From Pseudomonadota bacterium (GTDB taxonomy: Bacteria; Pseudomonadota; Alphaproteobacteria; Rhizobiales; Rhizobiaceae): a DNA stretch of 6,612 bases. The stretch lies in contig JAEXXS010000094.1 in NCBI GenBank assembly GCA_023451915.1, positions 1 through 6,612 on the forward strand, read 5' to 3'. The notes below the pieces were generated by a model that was not told the DNA's origin, made no database searches, and saw only the letters and a program-made list of their open reading frames with translations. Position numbers and translations under genes: made by a program. This document shows, piece by piece, positions 1 through 6,612 of this stretch. How positions within the stretch are numbered: the stretch's first letter is position 1; every line of letters starts with the position of its first letter.

Positions 1-2
1 GC

Positions 3-1301
3 GTCAGTTTCGTTTCACTTGGCTGCCCGAAGGCGCTGGTCGATTCCGAACGCATCATCACCAGCCTCCGCTCGGAAGGCTATGAAATCTCCCGCAAGCA
101 TGACGGCGCCGATCTGGTGATCGTCAATACCTGCGGCTTTCTCGATTCGGCACGCGACGAGTCGCTTGACGCCATCGGCCTCGCACTCAACGAAAATGGC
201 AAGGTCATCGTCACCGGCTGCCTTGGCGCGGAACCGGACGTCATTCGCGAACGTCACCCGAATGTTCTCGCCATCACCGGCCCGCAGGCCTATGAAAGCG
301 TGATGACCGCCGTGCACGAAGCCGCCCCGCCTGCGCATGATCCGTTCGTGGATCTGGTGCCGCCGCAGGGCGTGAAGCTTACGCCGCGCCATTATGCCTA
401 TCTGAAAATTTCCGAAGGCTGCTCGAACCGCTGCTCCTTCTGCATCATTCCGGCGCTGCGCGGCGATCTCGTCTCGCGCCCGATCGATCAGGTGCTGCGC
501 GAGGCCGAAAAGCTGGTGACAGCCGGCGTGAAGGAAATCCTCGTCATTTCGCAGGATACGAGCGCCTACGGCCTCGACATCAAATATCAGGAAGCCATGT
601 GGCAGGACCGCACGGTCCGCACCAAGTTCCTCGATCTTTCGCGCGAGCTGGGCGACATGGGCGTCTGGGTGCGCATGCATTATGTCTATCCTTACCCGCA
701 TGTCGATGAAGTCATTCCGCTGATGGCGGAAGGCAAGATCCTGCCTTACCTCGACATTCCGTTCCAGCATGCTTCGCCTGCCGTTTTGAAAAACATGCGC
801 CGTCCGGCGCATCAGGAAAAGACGTCGCGCCGCATTCAGGCATGGCGCGAAACCTGCCCGGATCTGGCCGTGCGCTCGACTTTCATCGTCGGCTACCCCG
901 GTGAAACGGAAGAAGATTTCCAGCTGCTGCTCGACTGGCTCGATGAAGCCAAGATCGAACGCGCGGGCTGCTTTAAATATGAGCCGGTTAAGGGCGCAAA
1001 GGCCAATGATCTCGGCCTCGAACAGGTGCCGGAAGAAATCAAGGAAGCCCGCTGGCATCGTTTCATGGCCAAGCAGCAGCAGATTTCCACCAATCTTCTC
1101 AAGAAGAAGGTGGGCAAGCGCCTGCCCGTCATTATTGACGAGGCGAATGGCACAGTCGCCAAGGGTCGCACCCGCTACGACGCGCCGGAAATTGACGGCA
1201 GCGTGCATATCCAGTCGCGTCGTCCGCTGCGCGTCGGCGATATCGTGACGGTAAAGGTCGAAGCGAGCGACGCATACGATCTGCACGGTATCGCGGTCTG
1301 A
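3..1301 (+). CDS. rimO: Ribosomal protein S12 methylthiotransferase RimO (5' end cut off by window edge)
   Basis: RimO is a cytoplasmic radical-SAM enzyme that adds a methylthio group to the beta-carbon of a conserved aspartate in ribosomal protein S12 (family knowledge). The frame is open from base 3, giving 432 visible residues; compared with known RimO proteins only about 5-12 N-terminal residues are missing. The N-terminal MTTase domain has its three cluster cysteines at visible residues 8 (SLGCPK), 44 (NTCGF) and 73 (VTGCLG). The radical-SAM CX3CX2C motif is at Cys140, Cys144 and Cys147 (codons at 420, 432, 441), within [12 protein letters not shown]-terminal TRAM domain spans about 368-432. 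Sequences such as [17 protein letters not shown] and [12 protein letters not shown] are typical of RimO rather than MiaB. The in-frame GTG at 117 is internal, since conserved family sequence continues upstream of it. The stop TGA overlaps the next start by one base. Promoter and RBS lie outside the window. Confidence 0.97.
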   Translation, partial: VSFVSLGCPKALVDSERIITSLRSEGYEISRKHDGADLVIVNTCGFLDSARDESLDAIGLALNENGKVIVTGCLGAEPDVIRERHPNVLAITGPQAYESVMTAVHEAAPPAHDPFVDLVPPQGVKLTPRHYAYLKISEGCSNRCSFCIIPALRGDLVSRPIDQVLREAEKLVTAGVKEILVISQDTSAYGLDIKYQEAMWQDRTVRTKFLDLSRELGDMGVWVRMHYVYPYPHVDEVIPLMAEGKILPYLDIPFQHASPAVLKNMRRPAHQEKTSRRIQAWRETCPDLAVRSTFIVGYPGETEEDFQLLLDWLDEAKIERAGCFKYEPVKGAKANDLGLEQVPEEIKEARWHRFMAKQQQISTNLLKKKVGKRLPVIIDEANGTVAKGRTRYDAPEIDGSVHIQSRRPLRVGDIVTVKVEASDAYDLHGIAV

Positions 1302-1768
1302 TGGCGGCTCCGGCTGCCATTGCGATTAGAAAAGCAACATCGGCAGATGTGGCGGCTATCGTCGCCATGCTTGCCGATGACGCACTTGGCGCGAAGCGCG
1401 AAGACGCCAGCCTGCCATTGCGCGATGAATATCGGAATGCCTTCGCAGCCATTGATGCCGACCCGAACCAGTTTCTGGCCGTGGTCGAGCATGACGGACG
1501 CATTATCGGCTGCATGCAGCTGAGCTTCATTCCGGGCCTGTCCCGCAAGGGCCAATGGCGCGGCCAGATCGAAAGCGTTCGTATAGCGAGCGATATTCGT
1601 GGCGGCGGTATTGGTCGTCAGATGATCGAATGGGCAATCGAGAAATGCCGCGAACGGGGTTGCGGACTGGTGCAGCTTACCACCGACAAATCCCGCTCCG
1701 ATGCCCTGCGCTTTTACCGCTCGCTTGGTTTCGTCGACAGCCACGAAGACCTTAAACTGTCGCTTTAA
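1301..1768 (+). CDS. GNAT-family N-acetyltransferase, substrate unknown
   Basis: This 155-residue protein fits one GNAT domain, which transfers an acetyl group from acetyl-CoA to an amine. The acetyl-CoA loop (motif A) is visible as ESVRIASDIRGGGIG, with the R-x-x-G-x-G signature at residues 100-105. Motif B is seen at about 131-144 as RSDALRFYRSLGF. Residues 78-88 (PGLSRKGQWRG) belong to a common bacterial GNAT subgroup without, to my knowledge, a defined substrate. The ATG overlaps the rimO TGA by one base (TGATG) and no good Shine-Dalgarno sequence precedes it, so translation probably depends on ribosomes finishing rimO. There is no signal peptide or membrane segment, so it should be cytoplasmic. 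Proximity to rimO makes a ribosomal or translation-factor target conceivable, but that is inference only; a small-molecule or antibiotic substrate is equally possible. Confidence 0.93.
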   Translation: MAAPAAIAIRKATSADVAAIVAMLADDALGAKREDASLPLRDEYRNAFAAIDADPNQFLAVVEHDGRIIGCMQLSFIPGLSRKGQWRGQIESVRIASDIRGGGIGRQMIEWAIEKCRERGCGLVQLTTDKSRSDALRFYRSLGFVDSHEDLKLSL

Positions 1769-1792
1769 GAAAGCTCGGTAACCAGCAAATAG

Positions 1793-1827
1793 AAAAAGAA
1801 AAGGGCGCCCCAAGCGCCCTTCTTTTT
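1793..1827. terminator. Bidirectional intrinsic terminator between convergent units
   Basis: A perfect 8-bp stem, AAGGGCGC (1801-1808) with GCGCCCTT (1814-1821), encloses the loop CCCAA. AAAAAG (1793-1798) can also pair with CTTTTT (1822-1827) if AA at 1799-1800 bulges out, which gives 14 bp in total. On the plus strand the GC-rich stem is followed by CTTTTTGCTTTT. On the minus strand it is followed by TTCTTTTTCTATTTG. It lies 32 bp after the acetyltransferase stop and 22 bp after the BMP gene stop, so it can end both the rimO unit and the transporter unit. It is the main content of the gap 1769-1842. Confidence 0.88.
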
Positions 1828-1842
1828 GCTTTTAAACGAGGC

Positions 1843-2910
1843 TTATTGCGGCAGCTTGTCGTCCACGCCTGCGACGTAGAAGTTCATGCCGAGCAAGGTC
1901 TTATCGTCAGCATGTTCGCCAGCCTTGAGCCATTCCGAACCGTCCTGCTTCTTGATCGGACCGGTAAACGGCTTCAACTCGCCGGACTTGATCTTGGCCA
2001 CGGTTTCCTCGGCCATTTTCTTCACGTCGTCCGGCATGTTGGTGAACGGAGCCATCTTGACGAGGCCTTCCTTCATACCCCACCAGATATCCTGGCTCTT
2101 CCAAGTGCCGTCGAGAACGGCCTTGGCGCGGTCGATGTAATATGGACCCCATTCGTCAATGGTCGCACTCAGCTGCGTCTTCGGCGCAAACTTGATCATG
2201 TCCGAAGCCTGACCGAATGCTTTGATACCGCGTTCGGCTGCAACCTGAATGGCGGCAGTGGAATCGGTGTGCTGGGTCAGAATATCGACGCCCTGATCGA
2301 TCAGCGCCTTGGCGGCATCGGCTTCCTTGCCGGGATCGAACCAAGAGTTCGCCCAGATCACCTTGACCTTGAAGTCCGGATTGATCGACTGCGCACCCAG
2401 CATGAAGGCGTTGATGCCCTGCACCACTTCCGGCACCGGCACGGAGGCGATATAGCCTGCTACGCCCTTGGTGGAGAGCTTTGCGGCGATCTGTCCCTGA
2501 ACATACCGGCCTTCATAGAAGCGCGCATTATAGACCGAGACGTTATCTGCCGTCTTGTAGCCGGTGGCGTGCTCAAACTTCACCTTCGGGAACTTCTTGG
2601 CGACCTTGATCGTCGGATCCATGTAACCGAAGGAAGTCGTGAAGATCAGCTTGTTACCGGCGCGTGCCAGACGCTCGATGGAGCGCTCGGCGTCAGCGCC
2701 TTCCGGCACGTTTTCGAGATAGGTCGTCTCGACCTTGTCGCCCAGTGCCTCAACCAGTTCCTTGCGCGCCTGATCGTGCTGATAGGTCCAGCCGAAATCG
2801 CCCGGAGGTCCAATATAGATAAAGCCGATTTTGAGTTTTTCTTCCGCATGCGCCGCGCCGCCGAGCATAAAGCTCGCAGCTGTGGCGAAGGCCATAAGCG
2901 TCTTTTTCAT
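1843..2910 (-). CDS. BMP-family (PnrA-like) periplasmic substrate-binding protein of an ABC importer
   Basis: This 355-residue protein should capture solute in the periplasm and deliver it to the two permeases encoded upstream. Residues 1-22 look like a Sec signal peptide: a KK start, a hydrophobic core, and the AHA cleavage motif before EEKLKIGF. There is no lipobox cysteine, so it should be soluble rather than a lipoprotein. The mature part fits the BMP/PnrA fold family, with a first strand KIGFIYIGPPGDFGW (27-41) and the stretches FEHATGY (112-118), NARFYEGRYVQG (128-139) and TQHTDSTAA (212-220). The ATG at 2910 is chosen because AAGGAG (2921-2926) precedes it and it starts the signal peptide; the frame is open to a TTG at 2946 without such support. 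Relatives bind purine nucleosides or related compounds, but the substrate here is undetermined. It is the last gene of the transporter operon, 70 bp after the second permease gene, with a hairpin in the gap. Confidence 0.95.
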   Translation of the reverse strand: MKKTLMAFATAASFMLGGAAHAEEKLKIGFIYIGPPGDFGWTYQHDQARKELVEALGDKVETTYLENVPEGADAERSIERLARAGNKLIFTTSFGYMDPTIKVAKKFPKVKFEHATGYKTADNVSVYNARFYEGRYVQGQIAAKLSTKGVAGYIASVPVPEVVQGINAFMLGAQSINPDFKVKVIWANSWFDPGKEADAAKALIDQGVDILTQHTDSTAAIQVAAERGIKAFGQASDMIKFAPKTQLSATIDEWGPYYIDRAKAVLDGTWKSQDIWWGMKEGLVKMAPFTNMPDDVKKMAEETVAKIKSGELKPFTGPIKKQDGSEWLKAGEHADDKTLLGMNFYVAGVDDKLPQ

Positions 2911-2920
2911 GTTCCCTGCA

Positions 2921-2926
2921 CTCCTT
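2921..2926 (-). promoter_or_regulatory. Ribosome binding site of the BMP gene
   Basis: AAGGAG on the minus strand lies 10 nt before the ATG at 2908-2910. It is the clearest Shine-Dalgarno sequence in this operon and decides the start codon in favour of the signal-peptide methionine over the upstream TTG at 2944-2946. Its strength fits the high output usually needed for a periplasmic binding protein. Confidence 0.8.
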
Positions 2927-2949
2927 GTTGACACCCAATATTCCAAACA

Positions 2950-2970
2950 AAAGCTGTTGGGAGCAGCTTT
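2950..2970 (-). promoter_or_regulatory. Intra-operon hairpin between permease and binding-protein genes
   Basis: On the minus strand AAAGCTG (2970-2964) and CAGCTTT (2956-2950) form a perfect 7-bp stem around a 7-nt loop, followed by TGTTTGG, so the 3' flank reads CTTTTGTTTGG. The hairpin starts 10 bp after the second permease stop (2981) and ends 23 bp before the BMP ribosome binding site. The short stem with only three G-C pairs and an interrupted T run suggest at most a weak terminator. It could also be an mRNA processing or stability element. No convincing promoter was found in the 70-bp gap (2911-2980). The function is inferred. Confidence 0.45.
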
Positions 2971-2980
2971 CGTTTATCCC

Positions 2981-3901
2981 CTACCTGTCCGGTACGAACG
3001 GCTTGCCGAGCGACGCGGGCGTATTCATCATCGTCAGACGTTTGTTGCGCGAGATGATCACCAGCACCACGATTGTCGCGAGATAAGGCAAGGCCGACAG
3101 CAACTGCGACGGCATGCCAAATCCAAGCGCCTGCGCATGCAACTGCCCGATCGTGACAGCGCCGAAAAGATAAGCACCGATCAGTACCCGCCATGGTCGC
3201 CACGAGGCGAAAACCACCAGCGCCAATGCGATCCAGCCGCGACCAGCCGTCATGTTTTCCACCCATTGCGGGACATAGACGAGCGAGAGCTGCGCGCCTG
3301 CAAGGCCAGCGCAGGCCCCGCCGAACAGCACCGCCAGATAGCGTATGCGCACCACATGCACGCCAAGCGCATGCGCGGAGCCGTGGCTGTCGCCGATGGC
3401 GCGTAAGGTGAGCCCTGCGCGTGTGCGGAACAGGAACCACGTCACGCCAGCAACCAGCAGCAGCGAGAAATAGAAGATCGGGTCCTGCCCGAACAGGAAC
3501 CGCCCCACAAGAGGAATGTCCGTGAGATAGGGAATGTAGATAGCATCGAGGCGCACGCCCGGAATGCCGACAAAGCTCTCGCCCAGCATGGCCGAAGCAC
3601 CAATGCCCAGAATGGTCAGCGCGAGGCCGGTCGCCACCTGATTGGTGACGAGTGTGAGCGTCAGGAAGCCGAAAATCGCTGAAAACAAGGTGCCAACGGC
3701 AATGCCCGCCAGAAGGCCGAGCCACGCCGAGCCCGTGAGCTGCGCTGCGGCAAAGCCGGATACAGCGCCCATCAGCATCATGCCTTCAACGCCGAGATTG
3801 AGTACGCCCGAACGTTCCACCACCAGTTCGCCGATGGCTGCGATCAAAAGCGGCGTGGCGGCGGTGGCGATTGTGAGAAGAATGGCCTGGGTCAGTTCCA
3901 T
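2981..3901 (-). CDS. ABC transporter permease, RbsC-like (BPD_transp_2), second channel subunit
   Basis: This 306-residue inner-membrane protein is one half of the transporter channel. It is hydrophobic throughout, with about eight to ten likely membrane segments, for example around residues 5-23, 60-84, 90-107, 142-158, 187-208, 222-233, 238-255 and 268-285. The family signature LNLGVEGMM is at 34-42, followed by TNQVATGLAL (86-95) and GRGWIALALVVFASWRP (220-236), all characteristic of the second permease of BMP/nucleoside importers. The ATG at 3901 is preceded by purine-rich GGGAAAGG ending 9 nt upstream, and lies 4 nt after the stop of the first permease (TGA-GCCG-ATG), so translation is probably coupled. 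The frame stays open upstream to a GTG at 3967, but that would overlap the neighbour by 62 nt and add a charged leader unlike the family. The stop is TAG. Confidence 0.95.
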   Translation of the reverse strand: MELTQAILLTIATAATPLLIAAIGELVVERSGVLNLGVEGMMLMGAVSGFAAAQLTGSAWLGLLAGIAVGTLFSAIFGFLTLTLVTNQVATGLALTILGIGASAMLGESFVGIPGVRLDAIYIPYLTDIPLVGRFLFGQDPIFYFSLLLVAGVTWFLFRTRAGLTLRAIGDSHGSAHALGVHVVRIRYLAVLFGGACAGLAGAQLSLVYVPQWVENMTAGRGWIALALVVFASWRPWRVLIGAYLFGAVTIGQLHAQALGFGMPSQLLSALPYLATIVVLVIISRNKRLTMMNTPASLGKPFVPDR

Positions 3902-3905
3902 CGGC

Positions 3906-4988
3906 TCAGGCCTTTCCCGCTTTGCGCGTGCTGACAAAACGAATGCGGTAGAGAATGAGCGTATCACAGGCGAGCACGAAGAACAGGATCATGCCCTGAA
4001 ACACGCGTGCCGATTTTTCTGAAATGCCGATGGCGACCTGTGCTGCTTCCCCACCCAGATAGGACAGCGCCAGCACAAGCCCGGCCGCGATTGCGCCAAG
4101 TGGATTGAGACGCCCCAGAAACGCGACGATGATTGCAGTGAAACCATAGCCCGGCGAAATCACCGGGCGTAGCTGCCCGATGGCACCGGATGTTTCCGCA
4201 ATACCAGCCAGCCCGGCAAGCGCGCCCGAAACCGCAAAGACGAAGAACACCAATTTGCCCGAGCTGAAACCCGCAAAGCGACCGGCCCGCGGGCTCTGGC
4301 CAATAACCTTGACCTCGAAGCCCTTTAGCGTGTGCTTGAGCATAAACCAGACCAGCACGGCGGCAATCAGTGCGAGAATGAAGCCCCAATGAGCGCGACC
4401 TGATTCACTCCAGATTTCCGGCAGAATGGCGCTTTCGTTGAACTGGCGCGTTTCCGGGAAGTTGTAGCCTTCCGGGTTGCGCCACGGTCCGCGCACCAGC
4501 CAGTCGAGAAAGAGCTGCGCCACATAGACCAGCATCAGGCTGGTGAGAATCTCGTTCGTGTTGAAGCGCACCTTGAGGAAGGCCGGAACCGTTGCATAGG
4601 CCGCACCGCCCGCCATGCCCATCAACAACATCAGCGGCAGAACAATCCATGACTGGAAGTCGGGAAACAGCACCGGCAGGACGGAACCCGCGACCGCGCC
4701 CATGATAAACTGCCCTTCAGCGCCGATATTCCAGTTGTTCGACAGGAAACAGACACACAAGCCGACCGCGATCAGGATCAGCGGCGCGGCCTTGACCAGC
4801 AATTCATGCCACGACCAGATATCGAACAAAGGCTCGACGAAGAACACATAAAGCGCGTTGAAAGGGTCTTTGCCCATCAGGGCGAAAGCGAGTCCCCCGA
4901 AGATGAAGGTCAGCGCCAAAGCCAGCAGGGGCGACAAGGCGCTGAAAAGCTTCGACGGCTGGGGCCGTTTGACGAGTTCTATCCGCAT
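3906..4988 (-). CDS. ABC transporter permease, RbsC-like (BPD_transp_2), first channel subunit
   Basis: This 360-residue inner-membrane protein is the larger of the two channel subunits, a normal size for the first permease of BMP-type importers. Hydrophobic segments are visible at about 17-37, 64-82, 93-109, 113-133, 148-164, 202-217, 246-265, 283-310 and 328-347. The signature NWNIGAEGQ (85-93) and NTNEILTSLML (143-153) are typical of the family and correspond to the LNLGVEGMM and TNQVATGLAL motifs of its partner. The segment around 165-198 is hydrophilic and probably a periplasmic loop. The C-terminus is basic (RIRFVSTRKAGKA), consistent with a cytoplasmic end. Its ATG shares one base with the TGA of the ATPase gene (TGATG), which implies translational coupling. 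The substrate is not readable from the permease. Confidence 0.95.
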   Translation of the reverse strand: MRIELVKRPQPSKLFSALSPLLALALTFIFGGLAFALMGKDPFNALYVFFVEPLFDIWSWHELLVKAAPLILIAVGLCVCFLSNNWNIGAEGQFIMGAVAGSVLPVLFPDFQSWIVLPLMLLMGMAGGAAYATVPAFLKVRFNTNEILTSLMLVYVAQLFLDWLVRGPWRNPEGYNFPETRQFNESAILPEIWSESGRAHWGFILALIAAVLVWFMLKHTLKGFEVKVIGQSPRAGRFAGFSSGKLVFFVFAVSGALAGLAGIAETSGAIGQLRPVISPGYGFTAIIVAFLGRLNPLGAIAAGLVLALSYLGGEAAQVAIGISEKSARVFQGMILFFVLACDTLILYRIRFVSTRKAGKA

Positions 4989-6553
4989 CAGGCTGCCCCC
5001 GCCTCTGCTTCACCGGAAATGCCGCCCATCAGCAGGCCGATCTTTTCAAGGGTCATCTCAGCAACTGGCAAGGGTTCGGAAAGCTGACCGTGATTCATGA
5101 CGGCAATCCGGTCGCTGATTTCAAAGAGCTCATCGAGATCCTGGCTGATAACGAGAACGGCGGAGCCGGAACGCGCCAGATCCACAAGGGCCTGCCGTAT
5201 ATGGGCCGCGGCGCCCGCATCGACGCCCCATGTCGGCTGGTTGACGACCATGACCGATGGCGAACGGTCGAGTTCACGGCCAATGATGAATTTCTGTAAA
5301 TTGCCGCCGGACAATGCCGAAGCTGGCGGATTTTCCGCGCTTTTGCGCACATCCATGCGCTCGATGATACGCCGGGCGGCGGAATGCAGCGCACTTTCGG
5401 TAATCAGTTTCAGTGCACCGCCACGCAGAAACGCTTTCGCGTCGGTCTTGTAGCGAGACAGAAAAAGATTATCAGTCAGCGGCAGCGACGGCACCGCACC
5501 GTGGCCGAGACGCTCTTCCGGCACGAAAGCTGCACCCATCATGCGGCGTTCGCTGATACCAAGCCTACCCGCATCCTTGCCGCGAATGCGCACGGTCGAG
5601 GCCGCCGATTGCAGCACTTCACCGGATATCGCCTCGAAGAACTCGCCCTGCCCGTTGCCCGCAACGCCAGCAATGCCAACAACTTCGCCTGCCGCCACCG
5701 AAAGCGAGATGTTCTTCAACGCCGTGGAGAAGGGTCCGCGTGGCGGCTGCGACAGTGACTTGATTTCAAACAGTGCTGCAGGACGCGTCGCCGCGGTATT
5801 CATCGGGCTGCGCGCCACGACCTTAATGTCGTTGCCAACCATCATGCGGGCAAGCGACGCGGCAGTTTCCTTGCGCGGATCGCAATGCCCGACCACCTTA
5901 CCGTGGCGCAACACCGTTGCGCGGTCGCAGAGGCGCTTCACCTCTTCCAGACGGTGGCTGATATAGAGAATGGATTTGCCTTCTGCCTTTAGGCGTTCGA
6001 GTGTTTCAAACAGGCGGTCGGCTTCCTGTGGTGTCAGAACCGAGGTCGGTTCATCCAGAATGATCAGGTCCGGTTCCTGCAAAAGACAGCGCACGATTTC
6101 AATGCGCTGGCGCTCGCCGACCGAAAGGTCGCCAACATGGGCCTGCGGATCAACTGGCAGACCATAGGTCTTGCCGACTTCACTGGCTCGCCTCGCCACA
6201 TCCGACAAGGACAGCGAATGGTCCAGCGAAAGAGCGATGTTTTCAGCGGCAGTCAGCGAATCAAACAGCGAAAAATGCTGGAAAACCATACCGATGCCGA
6301 GTTTTCTTGCGGCAGCGGGTTCGCCAATGACAACGCTTTGGCCCTTCCAGACGATTTCGCCTTCGAGCGGCTGCAAAGCGCCGAAAAGCATTTTGACGAA
6401 AGTGGACTTTCCAGCGCCATTCTCGCCCAGAAGCGCGTGAATTTCACCCTCGGCAATGGTGAGATCAACCCCATCGCAAGCCCTGAGCTGCCCAAATACT
6501 TTCGTGAGCCGGCGGACATCCAGAAGAGGCCGGTCGGATAAATTGGCTGACAT
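4988..6553 (-). CDS. ABC transporter ATP-binding protein with two fused nucleotide-binding domains (BMP/nucleoside importer type)
   Basis: This 521-residue cytoplasmic ATPase powers the importer; one chain carries both nucleotide-binding domains, as in RbsA and NupO-like proteins. Domain 1 (about 10-240) is canonical: Walker A GENGAGKST (43-51), Q-loop Gln92, signature LSVGERQ (143-149), Walker B LIILDEPT (163-170) with Glu168, and switch His200. Domain 2 (about 260-510) has a degenerate site: GVAGNGQGE (296-304) lacks the Walker A lysine, the Walker B region reads VMVVNQPTWGVD with Asn438-Gln439 replacing Asp-Glu, and the switch position is Gln471. Its signature LSGGN (414-418) is intact. 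This asymmetry is common in this class, so one ATP site probably does most of the hydrolysis. The ATG at 6553 is the first start in a frame that is open to the window edge, with GGGGA just upstream. It is the first gene of the four-gene set visible here; whether another gene lies upstream is unknown. Confidence 0.96.
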   Translation of the reverse strand: MSANLSDRPLLDVRRLTKVFGQLRACDGVDLTIAEGEIHALLGENGAGKSTFVKMLFGALQPLEGEIVWKGQSVVIGEPAAARKLGIGMVFQHFSLFDSLTAAENIALSLDHSLSLSDVARRASEVGKTYGLPVDPQAHVGDLSVGERQRIEIVRCLLQEPDLIILDEPTSVLTPQEADRLFETLERLKAEGKSILYISHRLEEVKRLCDRATVLRHGKVVGHCDPRKETAASLARMMVGNDIKVVARSPMNTAATRPAALFEIKSLSQPPRGPFSTALKNISLSVAAGEVVGIAGVAGNGQGEFFEAISGEVLQSAASTVRIRGKDAGRLGISERRMMGAAFVPEERLGHGAVPSLPLTDNLFLSRYKTDAKAFLRGGALKLITESALHSAARRIIERMDVRKSAENPPASALSGGNLQKFIIGRELDRSPSVMVVNQPTWGVDAGAAAHIRQALVDLARSGSAVLVISQDLDELFEISDRIAVMNHGQLSEPLPVAEMTLEKIGLLMGGISGEAEAGAA

Positions 6554-6612
6554 TATTCCCCAAATGTATTTTTGAAAGACCTTAGCAGCAATTTTGCACT
6601 TGAAAAGAGCAA

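Noticed and set aside
15..1286. A 423-codon open frame on the minus strand opposite rimO.
   Set aside because: It runs codon-for-codon in register with rimO. In that register antisense stops arise only from sense TTA, CTA and TCA codons, which are rare in this GC-rich genome, so long shadow frames are expected. The protein has no recognisable motif, and rimO is unmistakable.
1846..2931. A 361-codon open frame on the plus strand opposite the BMP gene.
   Set aside because: It is the same in-register shadow effect. The minus strand carries a clear signal peptide, family motifs and a good ribosome binding site, while this frame resembles no known protein and would begin within the terminator region.
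2911..2946. A longer BMP protein starting at the TTG at 2946.
   Set aside because: The 12 extra residues precede a typical signal peptide, no Shine-Dalgarno sequence supports the TTG, and AAGGAG is well placed for the ATG at 2910.
2831..3406. A 191-codon plus-strand frame spanning the BMP start and the end of the second permease.
   Set aside because: It overlaps two well-supported minus-strand genes, has arginine/histidine-rich low-complexity composition typical of shadow frames, and has no convincing ribosome binding site or motif.
3902..3967. A longer second permease starting at the GTG at 3967.
   Set aside because: It would overlap the first permease gene by 62 nt and add a charged leader; the ATG at 3901 matches the usual family N-terminus and the tight operon spacing.
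6563..6591. Possible promoter for the ATPase gene on the minus strand: TTGCTG, 17-nt spacer, TACATT.
   Set aside because: Only three and four of six bases match the usual boxes, and the predicted transcript start would fall within a few bases of the ATG, leaving no room for the GGGGA ribosome binding site. The true upstream region probably lies beyond the window.

Overview
The window looks like chromosomal DNA of an alphaproteobacterium in the Hyphomicrobiales, most likely the Brucella/Ochrobactrum group. The basis is GC-rich codon use, compact gene packing and a RimO sequence that closely resembles the Brucella protein as I remember it. No database search was possible, so the genus is an inference. 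It reads as an ordinary housekeeping and transport region: I see no mobile element, CRISPR array, RNA gene or phage signature.

Layout: from the left edge to 1768, two plus-strand genes are read rightward. These are rimO (5' end just outside the window), for the ribosomal protein S12 methylthiotransferase, and a GNAT-family acetyltransferase whose ATG shares one base with the rimO stop. From 6553 down to 1843, four minus-strand genes form a complete ABC importer of the BMP/PnrA type. In transcription order they are a double-domain ATPase, two RbsC-like permeases and a periplasmic BMP-family binding protein. The two transcription units converge on a 74-bp gap (1769-1842) with a GC-rich hairpin flanked by A-rich and T-rich tracts, which should act as a terminator in both directions.

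How the genes work together: the binding protein captures a solute in the periplasm, the two permeases form the channel, and the ATPase, with one canonical and one degenerate nucleotide site, drives uptake. Characterised members of this transporter class carry purine nucleosides or related compounds, but the substrate here cannot be fixed from sequence. The binding protein's N-terminal motif differs from the nucleoside-binding lipoproteins. RimO modifies S12 in the cytoplasm. The coupled acetyltransferase has no identifiable substrate.

The most interesting non-coding element is a short hairpin with a T-rich 3' flank between the second permease gene and the binding-protein gene, where it could tune relative expression. 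I did not find a convincing previously undescribed system.
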